Source of the DNA: Petasospora fabianii
Lineage: Eukaryota; Ascomycota; Saccharomycetes; Phaffomycetales; Wickerhamomycetaceae
Assembly (NCBI GenBank): GCA_022641835.1
Contig: CP048718.1
Span: forward strand, 124,001 to 188,000
Direction of reading: 5' to 3'
Length of the DNA: 64,000 nt
The notes under the pieces: generated by a model
The model's input: only the letters and a program-made list of their open reading frames with translations
Database searches by the model: none
Told to the model about the DNA's origin: nothing
Translations under genes and position numbers: made by a program
Shown: in pieces, positions 37,681 to 49,221 of the stretch
Layout: each line of letters starts with the position of its first letter
Position numbering within the stretch: position 1 is the stretch's first letter

Positions 37681-38589
37681 CGTAGGTATAGGGTCATGAC
37701 TGGCTAAGTTGTAGGGAGGCGCTGGAGAGCCAACCAAGGCTTCTATGCGTAACAAAAGCCCCCAAAGAGTGTGAAAGGGCTCTGTAGTAATACTATGAAG
37801 GTATCTATGTAGCTGTATGTACTGCGCTGGTTGAGTTATTGTCAAAAGAAGCCAGTTGAGGTAGTGTAGGTATGCGCGTCATGGGCCTATACTGTCAACT
37901 ATCTTTGATAATCGCCCAGAATCTGGCTTTACAAGGGTCATTAATGTTTCACTACTGTTGTTGGAGTTATAAGACATGAACGGAGGTATTTCAAATGACT
38001 TTGCATGGATACAGAGCTTCAGTTAAGGCTTTGTTGTAGCTGGACGCGTTACCTGGTCAGAAGCTCAAGACCACTTATTTGAATATATTGACGCCATGTG
38101 CGGCTAGCTTGGGAAGCTGAGCATGTAGAATGATAGAAGTGAGCCACCTGAGTATAATTCATGTAGGTGAGCGTGGTATTGAGGCGATACCATCGTGTAT
38201 GATCGTGTAATAGATACTGGAAACTTGCCACATTCGATGCTCTAGACGTCAGAAACTACAGACGATCATACACAATGGAATTAGTATTTGCAAAGCATAC
38301 AAGCTACTGGTAGGGTACATGTGCTCACTCTCTATCCTGTTGAGGCTCTTTAAGGCTCTAACCTTCGTTCGTCGTTGTATATGATTGTAATCCGTACCAG
38401 AAGCACCTGTTGGCACGGGGAGCACATATCAGCTAGATGTGACTCCTCCAATCTAAGTGACCAGCTAATATAAGAGCTACTAGGTTATATCAACTAAAAG
38501 CCCTAAGCCAGAGCACTGTTATGCTGCTTTTGACCAGTGCTAAACACTTAGTATCTGAGTGTATGACGATATTTAAAATGTGGTCTTTT

Positions 38590-38726
38590 TCTCAATACTT
38601 TATGCACATTTCGCGAAAAATATGCATAATGATCGTATAAATATGCATAATTTAAAAGTATGCCGATTAGTACATATACTTGCAGAAATATGCATAAACT
38701 TTGCTTTATTCTGCCGTGTATTGAGA
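38590..38726. promoter_or_regulatory. AT-rich palindrome cluster bounded by inverted repeat
   Basis: TCTCAATAC (38590-38598) and GTATTGAGA (38718-38726) are perfect inverted repeats. Inside lie TATGCATA at 38621, 38642 and 38689, a TATGCACA at 38601 and a TTCGCGAA at 38610-38617. Confidence 0.5.
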
Positions 38727-39186
38727 AGACACCAACAATCGAATGAGGGATGCTATATTCTCTTTAGATACTTCAGCAAGCCCATTAGTATTAATTAGCA
38801 TCCTGACAACTCTCGTCTGCACTTAAGTACAGTATTTACTGAGTAATTGCCAAAAATTTGCAAAGATGGGACAGTACGGCCATATCCACCGTAATCAGGT
38901 ATACACGTAATGGTCTTGCCATAACAGATGGGTCAGGTTGGTGTTGATTAGTTCGTAGTAGTAAGGTCTAATCCAACGGTATATCGGGCAAGAGCAATGC
39001 AAATGAGCGATGGTCAAAGGGACTTTTAGACGTTGAAGCAAAGAGACATCATAACTTCAAGCTACATTTAAATGCACCAACATTGAATGCAAACTTTTTT
39101 ATTAAAGTAACAAAAAACTATCAAAAATAGCTATAAATTAATACAGATCAACTGTTATTTCTCTTCAGTGTTTGATCAGTCTCTTT

Positions 39187-41270
<2,084 letters not shown>

Positions 41271-42155
41271 ATGTTGATTAAGCAACAAAGAAGAAAACCT
41301 ATAAGTAAACGCCAGGGAGGTTTCCACAATGGCAATGGTCACAGTTTAAACAAGTCTCAAGGGCATTACAACAATAACAATAACAATACCAATACCAATA
41401 ACAATAACAAACAACATCAACATCAACAACATCAACAAACACAACAACAACAGATGAATAAACCACAGCCGCCAACTATCACAAGTATCACAGAGTTCCC
41501 AGAAGCGGTAACCTATGGTTCATTTGATTACCCTTTGCCTACATTGGGTAAGAAACCACCAACAAACCACGTTATTAATGAATTACCTTCTTTCCAGGAG
41601 AGACCAGCAGCTATTTGGAAGGCTGATTTACCCCTTGGATCCACATTCTTTGAATCACTTTATGGAACAGATACTAGTCGTTCAAGTTCTGATTCACAGG
41701 ATCCAGCTATGAAGATTGTCATCTCTAAGCGTAAGAATGCAAAGACTTTCAAGTTGGGAAGTATGATAATCGATATCACTAAGTTGAATAATAGTGCTAA
41801 TGCTAGTACAAACACACTTGGATCTACTAAACTTGTTAACAAGTTCTTGCAAAAGGATACATTGGTAAACTCTACCACTACACCAATGAAGAGAAACAGA
41901 GATGAAATCGTGGAGGCAAGTAGCTCTGTTAAGAAGAATAGACGTATGCAAGAATCACAAGCTGATACTACAATGGAATTAAGTTTTGAAGGTAAGGCTA
42001 TGGATAAGAGTGATTTGGTTAAACTGGTTGATAGTAGTGGATTCATGCAAGATGATTCTCATTTACCAGATTATGATAACTCAATGGTTCAAAATGTTGA
42101 TACGAGAAACTTATTACAAAACACCGAATTCAACTTTGAGTATAAGAGAGTTTGA
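41271..42155 (+). CDS. Asn/Gln-rich protein of unknown function
   Basis: The product has 294 residues from the ATG at 41271; the upstream in-frame extension is T-rich leader sequence. It begins MLIKQQRRKPISKRQGG (basic), then has Asn and His/Gln runs (residues about 30-65). A conserved-looking block follows: TITSITEFPEAVTYGSF, YPLPTLGKKPP, ELPSFQERPAAIWKADLPLG. The rest is polar and disordered, with KRNRDE and KKNRR basic patches. Such proteins are often mRNA-decay or RNA-binding cofactors, but I cannot name it. Confidence 0.65.
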   Translation: MLIKQQRRKPISKRQGGFHNGNGHSLNKSQGHYNNNNNNTNTNNNNKQHQHQQHQQTQQQQMNKPQPPTITSITEFPEAVTYGSFDYPLPTLGKKPPTNHVINELPSFQERPAAIWKADLPLGSTFFESLYGTDTSRSSSDSQDPAMKIVISKRKNAKTFKLGSMIIDITKLNNSANASTNTLGSTKLVNKFLQKDTLVNSTTTPMKRNRDEIVEASSSVKKNRRMQESQADTTMELSFEGKAMDKSDLVKLVDSSGFMQDDSHLPDYDNSMVQNVDTRNLLQNTEFNFEYKRV

Positions 42156-42426
42156 GAGATAAAGAGATATTGGCTATTATATGACATGAGCTGCTAAGGT
42201 TTAACCACCTATTGATATGACGATACCCATTTGTTTCATGAGACCCAATAGCATATTGTAGTACAGACAAACATCTACCGTGGTCATTAGCGTTTAATAA
42301 AAGCTCTTATTTACATGTTTTAGACACCTCCTTATCATTTATACATAAAGAGGAGGTCCCATTTGGTCATTAAGTTCATCTCATCTCATGTGCACAGCAC
42401 ACTCTCACCACTCAGCTGGCTACAGC

Positions 42427-42678
42427 TTACTGCTTCTCCACTGTGAAACCTGGATCACTTTTTCTCAAAGCTCTCTCCTGTTGCTTGGACAAGGCATTCT
42501 CAACAACCTCAACATCAACAAGCTCTTTAACTTTAAGGATCATACCTGCTGACACTGGAGACACTGTTTGGTACGCGACGGACCCTGTCTTCTTAAGACC
42601 AAGTTTGGCCACGGTGTCCTTAATACTCTGTGGGAGAGCGATCGTAGATCTCTTAAGCTGGATTCTGTAGAAGGACAT
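42427..42678 (-). CDS. MRPL33: Mitochondrial large ribosomal subunit protein uL30m (Mrpl33)
   Basis: The product has 83 residues. It aligns end to end with yeast Mrpl33: SFYRIQLKRSTIALPQSIK against VFYKVTLSRSLIGVPHTTK, the KVKELVDVEVVE strand, and the end ALRKSDPGFTVEK against ELRKSNPGFIVEK. It belongs to the L30 family, part of the mitochondrial 54S subunit. A TTCGCGAA box lies 103 bp upstream. Confidence 0.93.
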   Translation of the reverse strand: MSFYRIQLKRSTIALPQSIKDTVAKLGLKKTGSVAYQTVSPVSAGMILKVKELVDVEVVENALSKQQERALRKSDPGFTVEKQ

Positions 42679-42780
42679 GTCTTATACTTGTAGTATTACC
42701 ACTGATATATAAGTTAACTCACTATTAATGAAGTCTTCTCTCCAACGTTTTTTCAATACTTTTTGTTCAAATAAAACGTG

Positions 42781-42814
42781 TTCGCGAAAAGATCATCAAA
42801 ATGTCCAAATTAGG
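42781..42814. promoter_or_regulatory. TTCGCGAA and CArG box upstream of MRPL33
   Basis: TTCGCGAA (42781-42788) and CCAAATTAGG (42805-42814, CC(A/T)6GG) lie between divergent genes, 103-136 bp from MRPL33 and 158-190 bp from the membrane protein gene. Confidence 0.45.
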
Positions 42815-42972
42815 AAAGTACGCGTTTCTGGGCATACGTCAATGTCTCATTACATGTACATCAACACTGCCTCAGCCCCCGCTTATTTAGACCTATTTTT
42901 AAGGGAAAAGGTGCTTGAATAGAGAGGGTATATCGAGTATATTGTGAGGGTCTACACGGAGCAGACGGAACA

Positions 42973-44169
42973 ATGCAGATATGGCTTGTTATCTCTCTCT
43001 TTCTTCGGGTTTCACTCGGTGCAACACTACACACATGTACTCCCTTCCATAGCATTACCAATTCTTCAGAGATATGGTTATCAACAACACGTAATACGAC
43101 ATGGATGATTTATCACTATCCATTAGTGCTTAATACCAACATCCCTTTCAATTTTAATGATGGTCCGATCCATTTCTATACAGAGAATGATGATTTCACA
43201 GTTTGTGGAGTCACTGAGTGGATGGGTCATTATTGTGATGAGTTTGGTGTATTTACAATAAGAAGTGAAAAGGAGTTTAGAGATGGTGTGAATGTCACTA
43301 TTACACCGTATAATTTCAATTGGTGGGATGTCTTTGATGAGGCAAAGTATTCAAATGAAGTATTAGTCAATGAGTTTGTCTCGTATGACGATGGTCAAAG
43401 AAGATATAAGATCCCATTTAAAGGTGTTTGGTGCACTGCTGTTTACCAAGATGGTCATCATTTGAGTCAATTAGAAGTTGGTCAATTACAGACACATGGT
43501 GAGCTTAGTGTTGTTGAATGGATGGAGATGAAGATGTTACTTGTACTCTGCATCTTTGAGTTGATAACTATTCTATTGCTAATGAAAAAACCAGTTAGAA
43601 GAACCTCAGACGTCATTGAATGGGTGGCATTTATACTCTTGTATCATTGGTGTTGGAGATGCTACTTATCTGCTGCAAATCACAAGTCTACATCAAATGA
43701 ATACACTTTATTAGGATGGGCACTCTTTACTGCATCTCTTAACATCCTTGCTTATCGAAAGCTCTTCATGATAACTTGTTCTTTTACTCCATCACCAACT
43801 TTCATATCCATCATCCTTTTGAAGAATGTGTTCTCTTTCCTTCCATGGTCACATCACTGGGTTCCATCATTCATCCACAACATACTTGAACTAATCACTT
43901 GGGTCTACATTGCACGTTATACATCTCCAGATCTTAGCAAGGCACGTAAACTTACACTTATTGGGCTTTGCATCATCCTGGGAGCACAATACCTAATCAT
44001 CAATTCCAAAGCATCGGCCATGTGCTTAACATCTGATGCTACGGAGAAGACTAGATCTCAGAGAATGATAGTATTCACTTTGGAACTTATGAGTCAAAAA
44101 CCTGGATTGTTTGTTATGGATAAGTTATGTTGGGTTGTTGTAATCGTTACCCTATCTATCTATCATTGA
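42973..44169 (+). CDS. Seven-span membrane protein with lumenal domain
   Basis: The product has 398 residues. A signal peptide (MQIWLVISLFLRVSLGA) leads into a lumenal part of about 165 residues with N-glycosylation sites (NSS, NTT, NVT) and four or five cysteines. Seven hydrophobic spans follow at about 188-204, 214-232, 246-262, 276-290, 302-316, 328-344 and 382-396. This layout is that of GOST/lung-seven-span proteins such as yeast Ptm1, which work in Golgi trafficking, but sequence motifs of that family are not clear. Assignment is by layout only. Confidence 0.65.
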   Translation: MQIWLVISLFLRVSLGATLHTCTPFHSITNSSEIWLSTTRNTTWMIYHYPLVLNTNIPFNFNDGPIHFYTENDDFTVCGVTEWMGHYCDEFGVFTIRSEKEFRDGVNVTITPYNFNWWDVFDEAKYSNEVLVNEFVSYDDGQRRYKIPFKGVWCTAVYQDGHHLSQLEVGQLQTHGELSVVEWMEMKMLLVLCIFELITILLLMKKPVRRTSDVIEWVAFILLYHWCWRCYLSAANHKSTSNEYTLLGWALFTASLNILAYRKLFMITCSFTPSPTFISIILLKNVFSFLPWSHHWVPSFIHNILELITWVYIARYTSPDLSKARKLTLIGLCIILGAQYLIINSKASAMCLTSDATEKTRSQRMIVFTLELMSQKPGLFVMDKLCWVVVIVTLSIYH

Positions 44170-44219
44170 AAACTAATAGGTCATATGCATTATCATTAAG
44201 TTATCTATATAGACCAACT

Positions 44220-45413
44220 TCAAGCCACGTTCATATTAAAGCTGAAATTGGTCATCATGCTGATTGTAGGTTCATATTTCTTTATACCAATCAGTTCATT
44301 AGTTGGATAATGATCAATCTCATGCATAAAGGGTAATCCAATACTATCACCACCACTACTGATTGATCCAGAGTCTGGAGCAACACACTCTAATCCACAT
44401 TGAAGTTCTCTGTCCATATCATCACATTGTGATAATGGACCAGTACGTGTGAAAGAGCGACATTTCAAGACACGTTCACGAAGTTCAAATAATGTGATTC
44501 TCTTTGATGGTTCTTCAATAAGACAACTTCTTAAGATTGAAAAGAGTTCATCAGAGATGTTGAGGACATCTGTGAGTACATGTGGATCATCTTTAAAAGC
44601 TCTATATGTTGCATCTTGGTCACATGCTTTGGTCCATGGATTTCTTGTACAACACAGATTTATAAGGATGATAGCCAATGACCAGATATCTCCCTTTGCA
44701 GCTGGATATTGTGTAGAGTGTAGATTGTGATTTAACTGGGTGAGACGTTCTGGTGGCATGTAGTAGGATGAACCGATACATGTCTTTGCCTGAATGTATT
44801 GAGTCTGAACAGCAAGACCAAAATCACCAAGTACAACACGTGATCCTTTATCAGCACACATTATGTTTTCTGGCTTGATATCACAATGGGCGATTCCATG
44901 GGCATGACAATAGGCAACTGCATCAAGAAGTTGAATGAAGACTGTTTTGATGAGTGTTGATGATGAGACGTATACTTGACTATCGACGATGTTAACAAAG
45001 AGATCACTTTCAGGGAAATAATCCATTATGATGAAGATTGCAACGGGACTATCGAGGATCGTGTGGATCGAGAGGATGTTTGGATGATCATGGACTTGAA
45101 GATGAAGTGAAACTTCTTTAAGGAAGGGACAAGGTAATGATTCCATATCTCTAATCTTTGCAAGATTGAGAGGTCTTAGATCTTCAAGATGGTAATTACG
45201 TAGTTCAAAATATGTTTCAAGATCACATGTGAGTTGTTCAGAATGCTTTGCAGTCTTTTGATTTTGAACTCTTTTACCAACACTCTTTATAGCCACAAGT
45301 TCATGTGTATAAATGTTCTCTGCTAGAAACACGAGACCATATGCCCCCGAACCAATGAGCTTCTGGATACGATATTCGTTTATGGTGGAACCAATGAGTG
45401 ATTCTATTGTCAT
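44220..45413 (-). CDS. SKS1: Serine/threonine kinase of the Sks1/Vhs1 family
   Basis: The product has 397 residues. The kinase domain starts at the N-terminus: IGSGAYGLVF (glycine loop), AIKSV (Lys), HCDIKPEN (catalytic loop, HCD in place of HRD), DFGLAV, and GSSYYMPPER. These match yeast Sks1/Vhs1 (GSGAYGLVF, HCDIKPEN, CVGSSYYMAPER), as does the later SFTRTGPLSQ block. These kinases act in glucose-limited growth and salt or cell-cycle stress. I cannot tell Sks1 from Vhs1. The 3' end converges closely with the membrane protein gene (50 bp). Confidence 0.83.
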   Translation of the reverse strand: MTIESLIGSTINEYRIQKLIGSGAYGLVFLAENIYTHELVAIKSVGKRVQNQKTAKHSEQLTCDLETYFELRNYHLEDLRPLNLAKIRDMESLPCPFLKEVSLHLQVHDHPNILSIHTILDSPVAIFIIMDYFPESDLFVNIVDSQVYVSSSTLIKTVFIQLLDAVAYCHAHGIAHCDIKPENIMCADKGSRVVLGDFGLAVQTQYIQAKTCIGSSYYMPPERLTQLNHNLHSTQYPAAKGDIWSLAIILINLCCTRNPWTKACDQDATYRAFKDDPHVLTDVLNISDELFSILRSCLIEEPSKRITLFELRERVLKCRSFTRTGPLSQCDDMDRELQCGLECVAPDSGSISSGGDSIGLPFMHEIDHYPTNELIGIKKYEPTISMMTNFSFNMNVA

Positions 45414-46115
45414 ATGAGTAGTCTGTAGTATAAGTTGATGAAAAATTGATAGTACTACAACATGTCAAACGGGGAACTACAGGTTTATATGTATACGCAG
45501 GGTGTCAACACCCGGTGTTAAACGACATGTTGAGATAATGGTGCCACCAGATGACAGGTACGGGCATAAAAAACCACTCGCATCTTAATTCCGGTGGACC
45601 TAAGCAAAAGCATATGAATGACATGTTACGATTATGGACTACATGTAAACTCACAGATTCGTTGGGTATCTCGTGTTATGTGGAGTGATTTCTTTCATTA
45701 CTTGTTTGATGACTGTAAGGGGTAATAAACCATAGATCTTGGGATAAAACTATTAGATAAAGGGGGCATTTTCAACTATATGTTAACCTCGTGGTCAAAC
45801 ATAATCAATGACTGTGCTAATCATCGTATACGACAACCCAACAGAGCAAATAAGATGATTAATGACTCTCTTCTTATAAAATGGTGCGATTATATGAGTC
45901 CCCAGTTTGGTACGGGCACCACGAAAAGTCACCTGGTTCAATCAAGTGCAAAGAATTACCTAATTAGGAAAGTCAGTGAATGTGTCTACTTTCTTCATTA
46001 TTTGTGGTTATACTTAGTCAGTTTAGTATTAGTTTATGTATAGTTTTGTTTATCATGACGTATTCATGTGAATTGAAGATTTAGAGACTTAAAAACCAAT
46101 AGATAAAACAATTAC
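45414..46115. promoter_or_regulatory. Kinase upstream region
   Basis: A GGGTGT-CA-ACACCC inverted repeat (45500-45513) lies 87 bp upstream of the kinase ATG. GGTACGGGCA occurs twice (about 45558 and 45909). A perfect CArG/Mcm1-type palindrome CCTAATTAGG lies at 45959-45968. Small ORFs here do not look coding. Confidence 0.45.
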
Positions 46116-47216
46116 CTAATACTTACCAACTTGGGTAATAAATTTACCTCTGTTAGCACCAGTGAACAAACCAGTCCAAAGCTTTGGAACATCTTTAAAC
46201 TTATCACCTTGAGCATCAACAATAGTCTCAGTGAAGTTATTGATATCAAGTTTACCAGTAGAGAAATATTTAATCAATTCACCAACAACTGTTGGAATTT
46301 CAGGAATGTGATCAACAAGAACCATACCTTGAATAGTCAATCTCTTTGAGATAACACTTGAATAGTTGTTGAAAATGAATTTGGTGTTATCGTTATAAGA
46401 GGCAATAGAACCAATTTGAACAATCTTACCAAAAGTTTGCATGTAACTAATAGCATGATTCAAGATCCATCCACCAACATGATCAGCAAATACATTAATA
46501 AGATCATCACCAAGTGCCTTTGTGAAATCATCTTTATAAGTCTCAGACTTATAATCCAAGGCAATGATACCATTACCAAGTGATTCAACCCATTTACACT
46601 TATCAGCACCTCCGGCAATGGCAATGATCTTCTTTGGTTTGAACAAGTGAGAGACAATCTGGACCAGGGAAGAACCAGCAGCACCAGCAGCACCACTAAT
46701 CAACCAGACTTTACCTTCATCTTCAGGTTTAATTCCTGAATAGTGGAAAGCAGTGAAATAAGCAGTCAAAGTTGTAGTACCAAAAGCCGAAAGATACTTA
46801 GTGATATGTGGAACTTTTGAAGCATCTGGCTTCTGAACCATTGGACCATCAGCATTAATGATGTTATGAGTACTCCAACCAATTGAACGAGCACTGATCA
46901 AATCACCTTCGGCAAACTTATCACTCTTTGATTTGATAACACGACCAAGACCCTGTGCTGGAGCAACTGAACCTAATGGGACAGGTGGGACATAAGACTT
47001 ATATGGAGTGAACCAACCCTTTTGAGCTGGATCATTAGAGAGATACAAGTTCTCAACTAAGACTTCACCATCTTTAAGTAAATCATCAGACTCAGTGTCA
47101 TACTTCTTAGTGATGAGTTTAAAATTAGCATCTTCTGTATCGTAGTTAAGGTTAACCTCTTCAGAGAAAGTTGCGTACTTGTTAAGAATCCACTGCTGAG
47201 CTTCGATTTGGACCAT
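46116..47216 (-). CDS. NADP-dependent MDR oxidoreductase, paralogue 1
   Basis: The product has 366 residues from the ATG at 47216, which aligns with the start of the paralogue at 48978 (MVQIEA/MVRIEA). It is a zinc-free medium-chain dehydrogenase/reductase of the alkenal/prostaglandin-reductase type. YLSNDPAQKGWFTPYKSY is the N-terminal signature, and the cofactor fold carries SGAAGAAGSSLVQIV. S. cerevisiae YML131W is a likely relative; such enzymes reduce reactive enals or enones. Two TTACTAA Yap1-type sites upstream fit an oxidative-stress role. Confidence 0.78.
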   Translation of the reverse strand: MVQIEAQQWILNKYATFSEEVNLNYDTEDANFKLITKKYDTESDDLLKDGEVLVENLYLSNDPAQKGWFTPYKSYVPPVPLGSVAPAQGLGRVIKSKSDKFAEGDLISARSIGWSTHNIINADGPMVQKPDASKVPHITKYLSAFGTTTLTAYFTAFHYSGIKPEDEGKVWLISGAAGAAGSSLVQIVSHLFKPKKIIAIAGGADKCKWVESLGNGIIALDYKSETYKDDFTKALGDDLINVFADHVGGWILNHAISYMQTFGKIVQIGSIASYNDNTKFIFNNYSSVISKRLTIQGMVLVDHIPEIPTVVGELIKYFSTGKLDINNFTETIVDAQGDKFKDVPKLWTGLFTGANRGKFITQVGKY

Positions 47217-47862
47217 ATTTTTAGTATTCAATTGTGTTATTGTGTGTTTGTGTATATATGTATATAGTTATATAACTCAATTGCTAAAGAGGAGCAATAG
47301 TGTCTTTTATAAGTCTCGAAAGGTGCAGGGGTTCTTCAATAATCGAGGGGTCGGACACTCGGCTTCAACTAAAAGCGAATTACTAATTTGAAAAACTCCC
47401 ATAAACTAAGGGAATTAAGTATTTGTCCAATAACAATTGTATTAATTACTAATCCTGATTTAACAGGGTTAAAATTGAACCTCGGTACGCACTTAGTCGG
47501 CGTTTCAAGTCGTTTCTTTTTTTGTTCCGTTCGGTCCGTCGGCCGTAAACTCCGTCATCTCCGTCATCTCCGTTGTCTTAATTTCTCTTATATATACTAT
47601 AATGCCCTTATATACCGATTAATAGCAATAGGTCTACCGAGTATGTGCGATTGTCATAGAGTATACATCTATACTGGGGTACATCATGCGTTCCCTTGTT
47701 TATGCACAGTTATAATCTTTAGGGTGAAGCCACTGTAGGTTAGTATTAGTACATATAGAGTAGTTTTAGAATAGAGTATTAGTTTACAGAGTATTAGAAC
47801 AGAGTAGTATTAGAACATAATGTTAGTTTACAGAGTATAAGCAGTAGTGTACACTTGGTAAG
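47217..47862 (-). promoter_or_regulatory. Upstream region of MDR paralogue 1 with Yap1-type sites
   Basis: TTACTAA lies at 47380-47386 and 47446-47452, 164-236 bp upstream of the ATG at 47216. Repeated TCCGTCATC (about 47552-47570) and several CGG/CCG triplets (47485-47550) could bind zinc-cluster factors. No gene is supported. Confidence 0.45.
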
Positions 47863-48978
47863 TTACAACTTCAAAGTTCTAAAGTCACCAACTTGAGTAA
47901 TATACTTACCCTTATTCTGACCTTTAAACAAACCAGTCCATAATTCTGGAACTTGTTTAAACTTATCACCTTTAGCATCAACAATAGTCTCTTCAAAGTT
48001 ATTAATGTTCAATTTGCCCTCAGCAAACCATTTAGCTAAATCTTTGTATGCCTTCTTATACTCCTTAACGTGATCAACAACAACCATACCTTGAATAGTG
48101 ATTCTCTTTGTAATGATAGCACCATAACTTGAAAATGTAAACTTGGCACTATCATTATATGTTGCAATGATACCAACTTGAACAACTTTACCATGATTAC
48201 GTACATGTGGTAAAGCATGTTCCAATAGCCAACCACCAACATGATCTGCAAACACATCAATTTGTTCTTTACCAAGGGCTTTGGAGAAGTCCTTTTTGTA
48301 TGTCTTGCTCTTGTAATCCAAGCAGACAACGTTCTTACCTAAAGTCTCCACCCATTTACACTTATTATCACCACCAGCAACTGCAATGATTAACTTTGGT
48401 TTGAAGATATTAGCCACAATTTGCACAAGAGAAGAACCAGCAGCACCAGCTGCACCTGTAATAAGCCAAATTTTACCTTCTTCATCAGGTTTAACTCCAG
48501 AATAGTTAAAAGCAGTGAAATAAGATGTTAAAGTGGTACCACCAAATGCAGATAGATATTTAACAATGTGTGGGACTCTTGTTGGATCAATCTTACTAGT
48601 TAGTTCACGATCAGCATTGATAATGTTATGAGTACTCCAACCAACAAGACGATTAGTAATAATGTCACCAGTGTTGAATCTTGAATGATTAGACTTAATA
48701 ACTCTAGCAAGACCCTGTGCTGGAGCAACTGAACCTAATGGAACAGGTGGAACATATGACTTATATGGAGTGAACCAACCTTTCTGTGCCGGGTCATTAG
48801 ATAAGTAGAGACTCTCAATCAAGAGTTCACCTTCTTTTAAGAGATTTGGATCCTCAGTATCGTAAACCTTGGTGATTAGTTTGAAGTTGGTATCTGGGGA
48901 GTTATAGTTAAGGTTAACATTGTGTACGAAATTGGCGTACTTAACAAGAATCCATTGCTTTGCCTCGATTCTGACCAT
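47863..48978 (-). CDS. NADP-dependent MDR oxidoreductase, paralogue 2
   Basis: The product has 371 residues. It is collinear with paralogue 1 (YLSNDPAQKGWFTPYKSYVP, then GSVAPAQGL, then TGAAGAAGSSLVQIV), with roughly two thirds of residues shared. It ends FRTLKL, five residues longer. The pair lies in tandem on the minus strand and arose by an older duplication than the SDR pair. The substrate is unknown. The TTACTAA sites seen before paralogue 1 are absent here, so the two may be regulated differently. Confidence 0.78.
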   Translation of the reverse strand: MVRIEAKQWILVKYANFVHNVNLNYNSPDTNFKLITKVYDTEDPNLLKEGELLIESLYLSNDPAQKGWFTPYKSYVPPVPLGSVAPAQGLARVIKSNHSRFNTGDIITNRLVGWSTHNIINADRELTSKIDPTRVPHIVKYLSAFGGTTLTSYFTAFNYSGVKPDEEGKIWLITGAAGAAGSSLVQIVANIFKPKLIIAVAGGDNKCKWVETLGKNVVCLDYKSKTYKKDFSKALGKEQIDVFADHVGGWLLEHALPHVRNHGKVVQVGIIATYNDSAKFTFSSYGAIITKRITIQGMVVVDHVKEYKKAYKDLAKWFAEGKLNINNFEETIVDAKGDKFKQVPELWTGLFKGQNKGKYITQVGDFRTLKL

Positions 48979-49112
48979 GATTAAAGACTTAGTATACTTG
49001 GGAGTAACTGAAGACTTAAGGGTATAAGAGTTGATGAAGAAAGAGGATTATTGGGTTTATATAAGTTTCCCCACAGTTTCGCAACTTATTAACCTCGGTT
49101 ATAAAAACGACC

Positions 49113-49136
49113 AGGGCACATAACCATTTTCGCGAA
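49113..49136 (+). promoter_or_regulatory. AGGGCACATAACC and TTCGCGAA, TRS23 promoter
   Basis: AGGGCACATAACC (49113-49125) and TTCGCGAA (49129-49136) lie about 86-109 bp before the TRS23 ATG, the two main promoter motifs of this window side by side. Confidence 0.45.
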
Positions 49137-49221
49137 AATGAATTATTTATATAGACGTATAGACATAGTATCTATCTCTCTCTATATATCAATCTATATA
49201 ACTATCTATCTACTAGTCATA

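Larger units (their letters stand above)
34287..39186. other. 4.9-kb gene desert with structured repeats
   Basis: No ORF longer than about 120 codons occurs in this stretch, and none has recognisable similarity. From about 34.7 to 38.4 kb the GC content is visibly higher than in other intergenic regions here, which is unusual for yeast non-coding DNA. It holds the duplicated cloverleaf array (35.0-36.7 kb), a hairpin-rich part (36.9-37.7 kb) and an AT-rich palindrome cluster (38.59-38.73 kb). I recognise no LTR, transposase or known RNA gene. Confidence 0.7.

Noticed and set aside
36861-37845. Several short minus-strand frames that might be remains of a mobile element
   Set aside because: No recognisable domain, terminal repeat or target-site duplication; GC-rich sequence lacks stops by chance.
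47388-47738. 116-codon plus-strand frame upstream of the MDR gene
   Set aside because: It has cysteine-rich random composition, overlaps the promoter elements and lacks family features.
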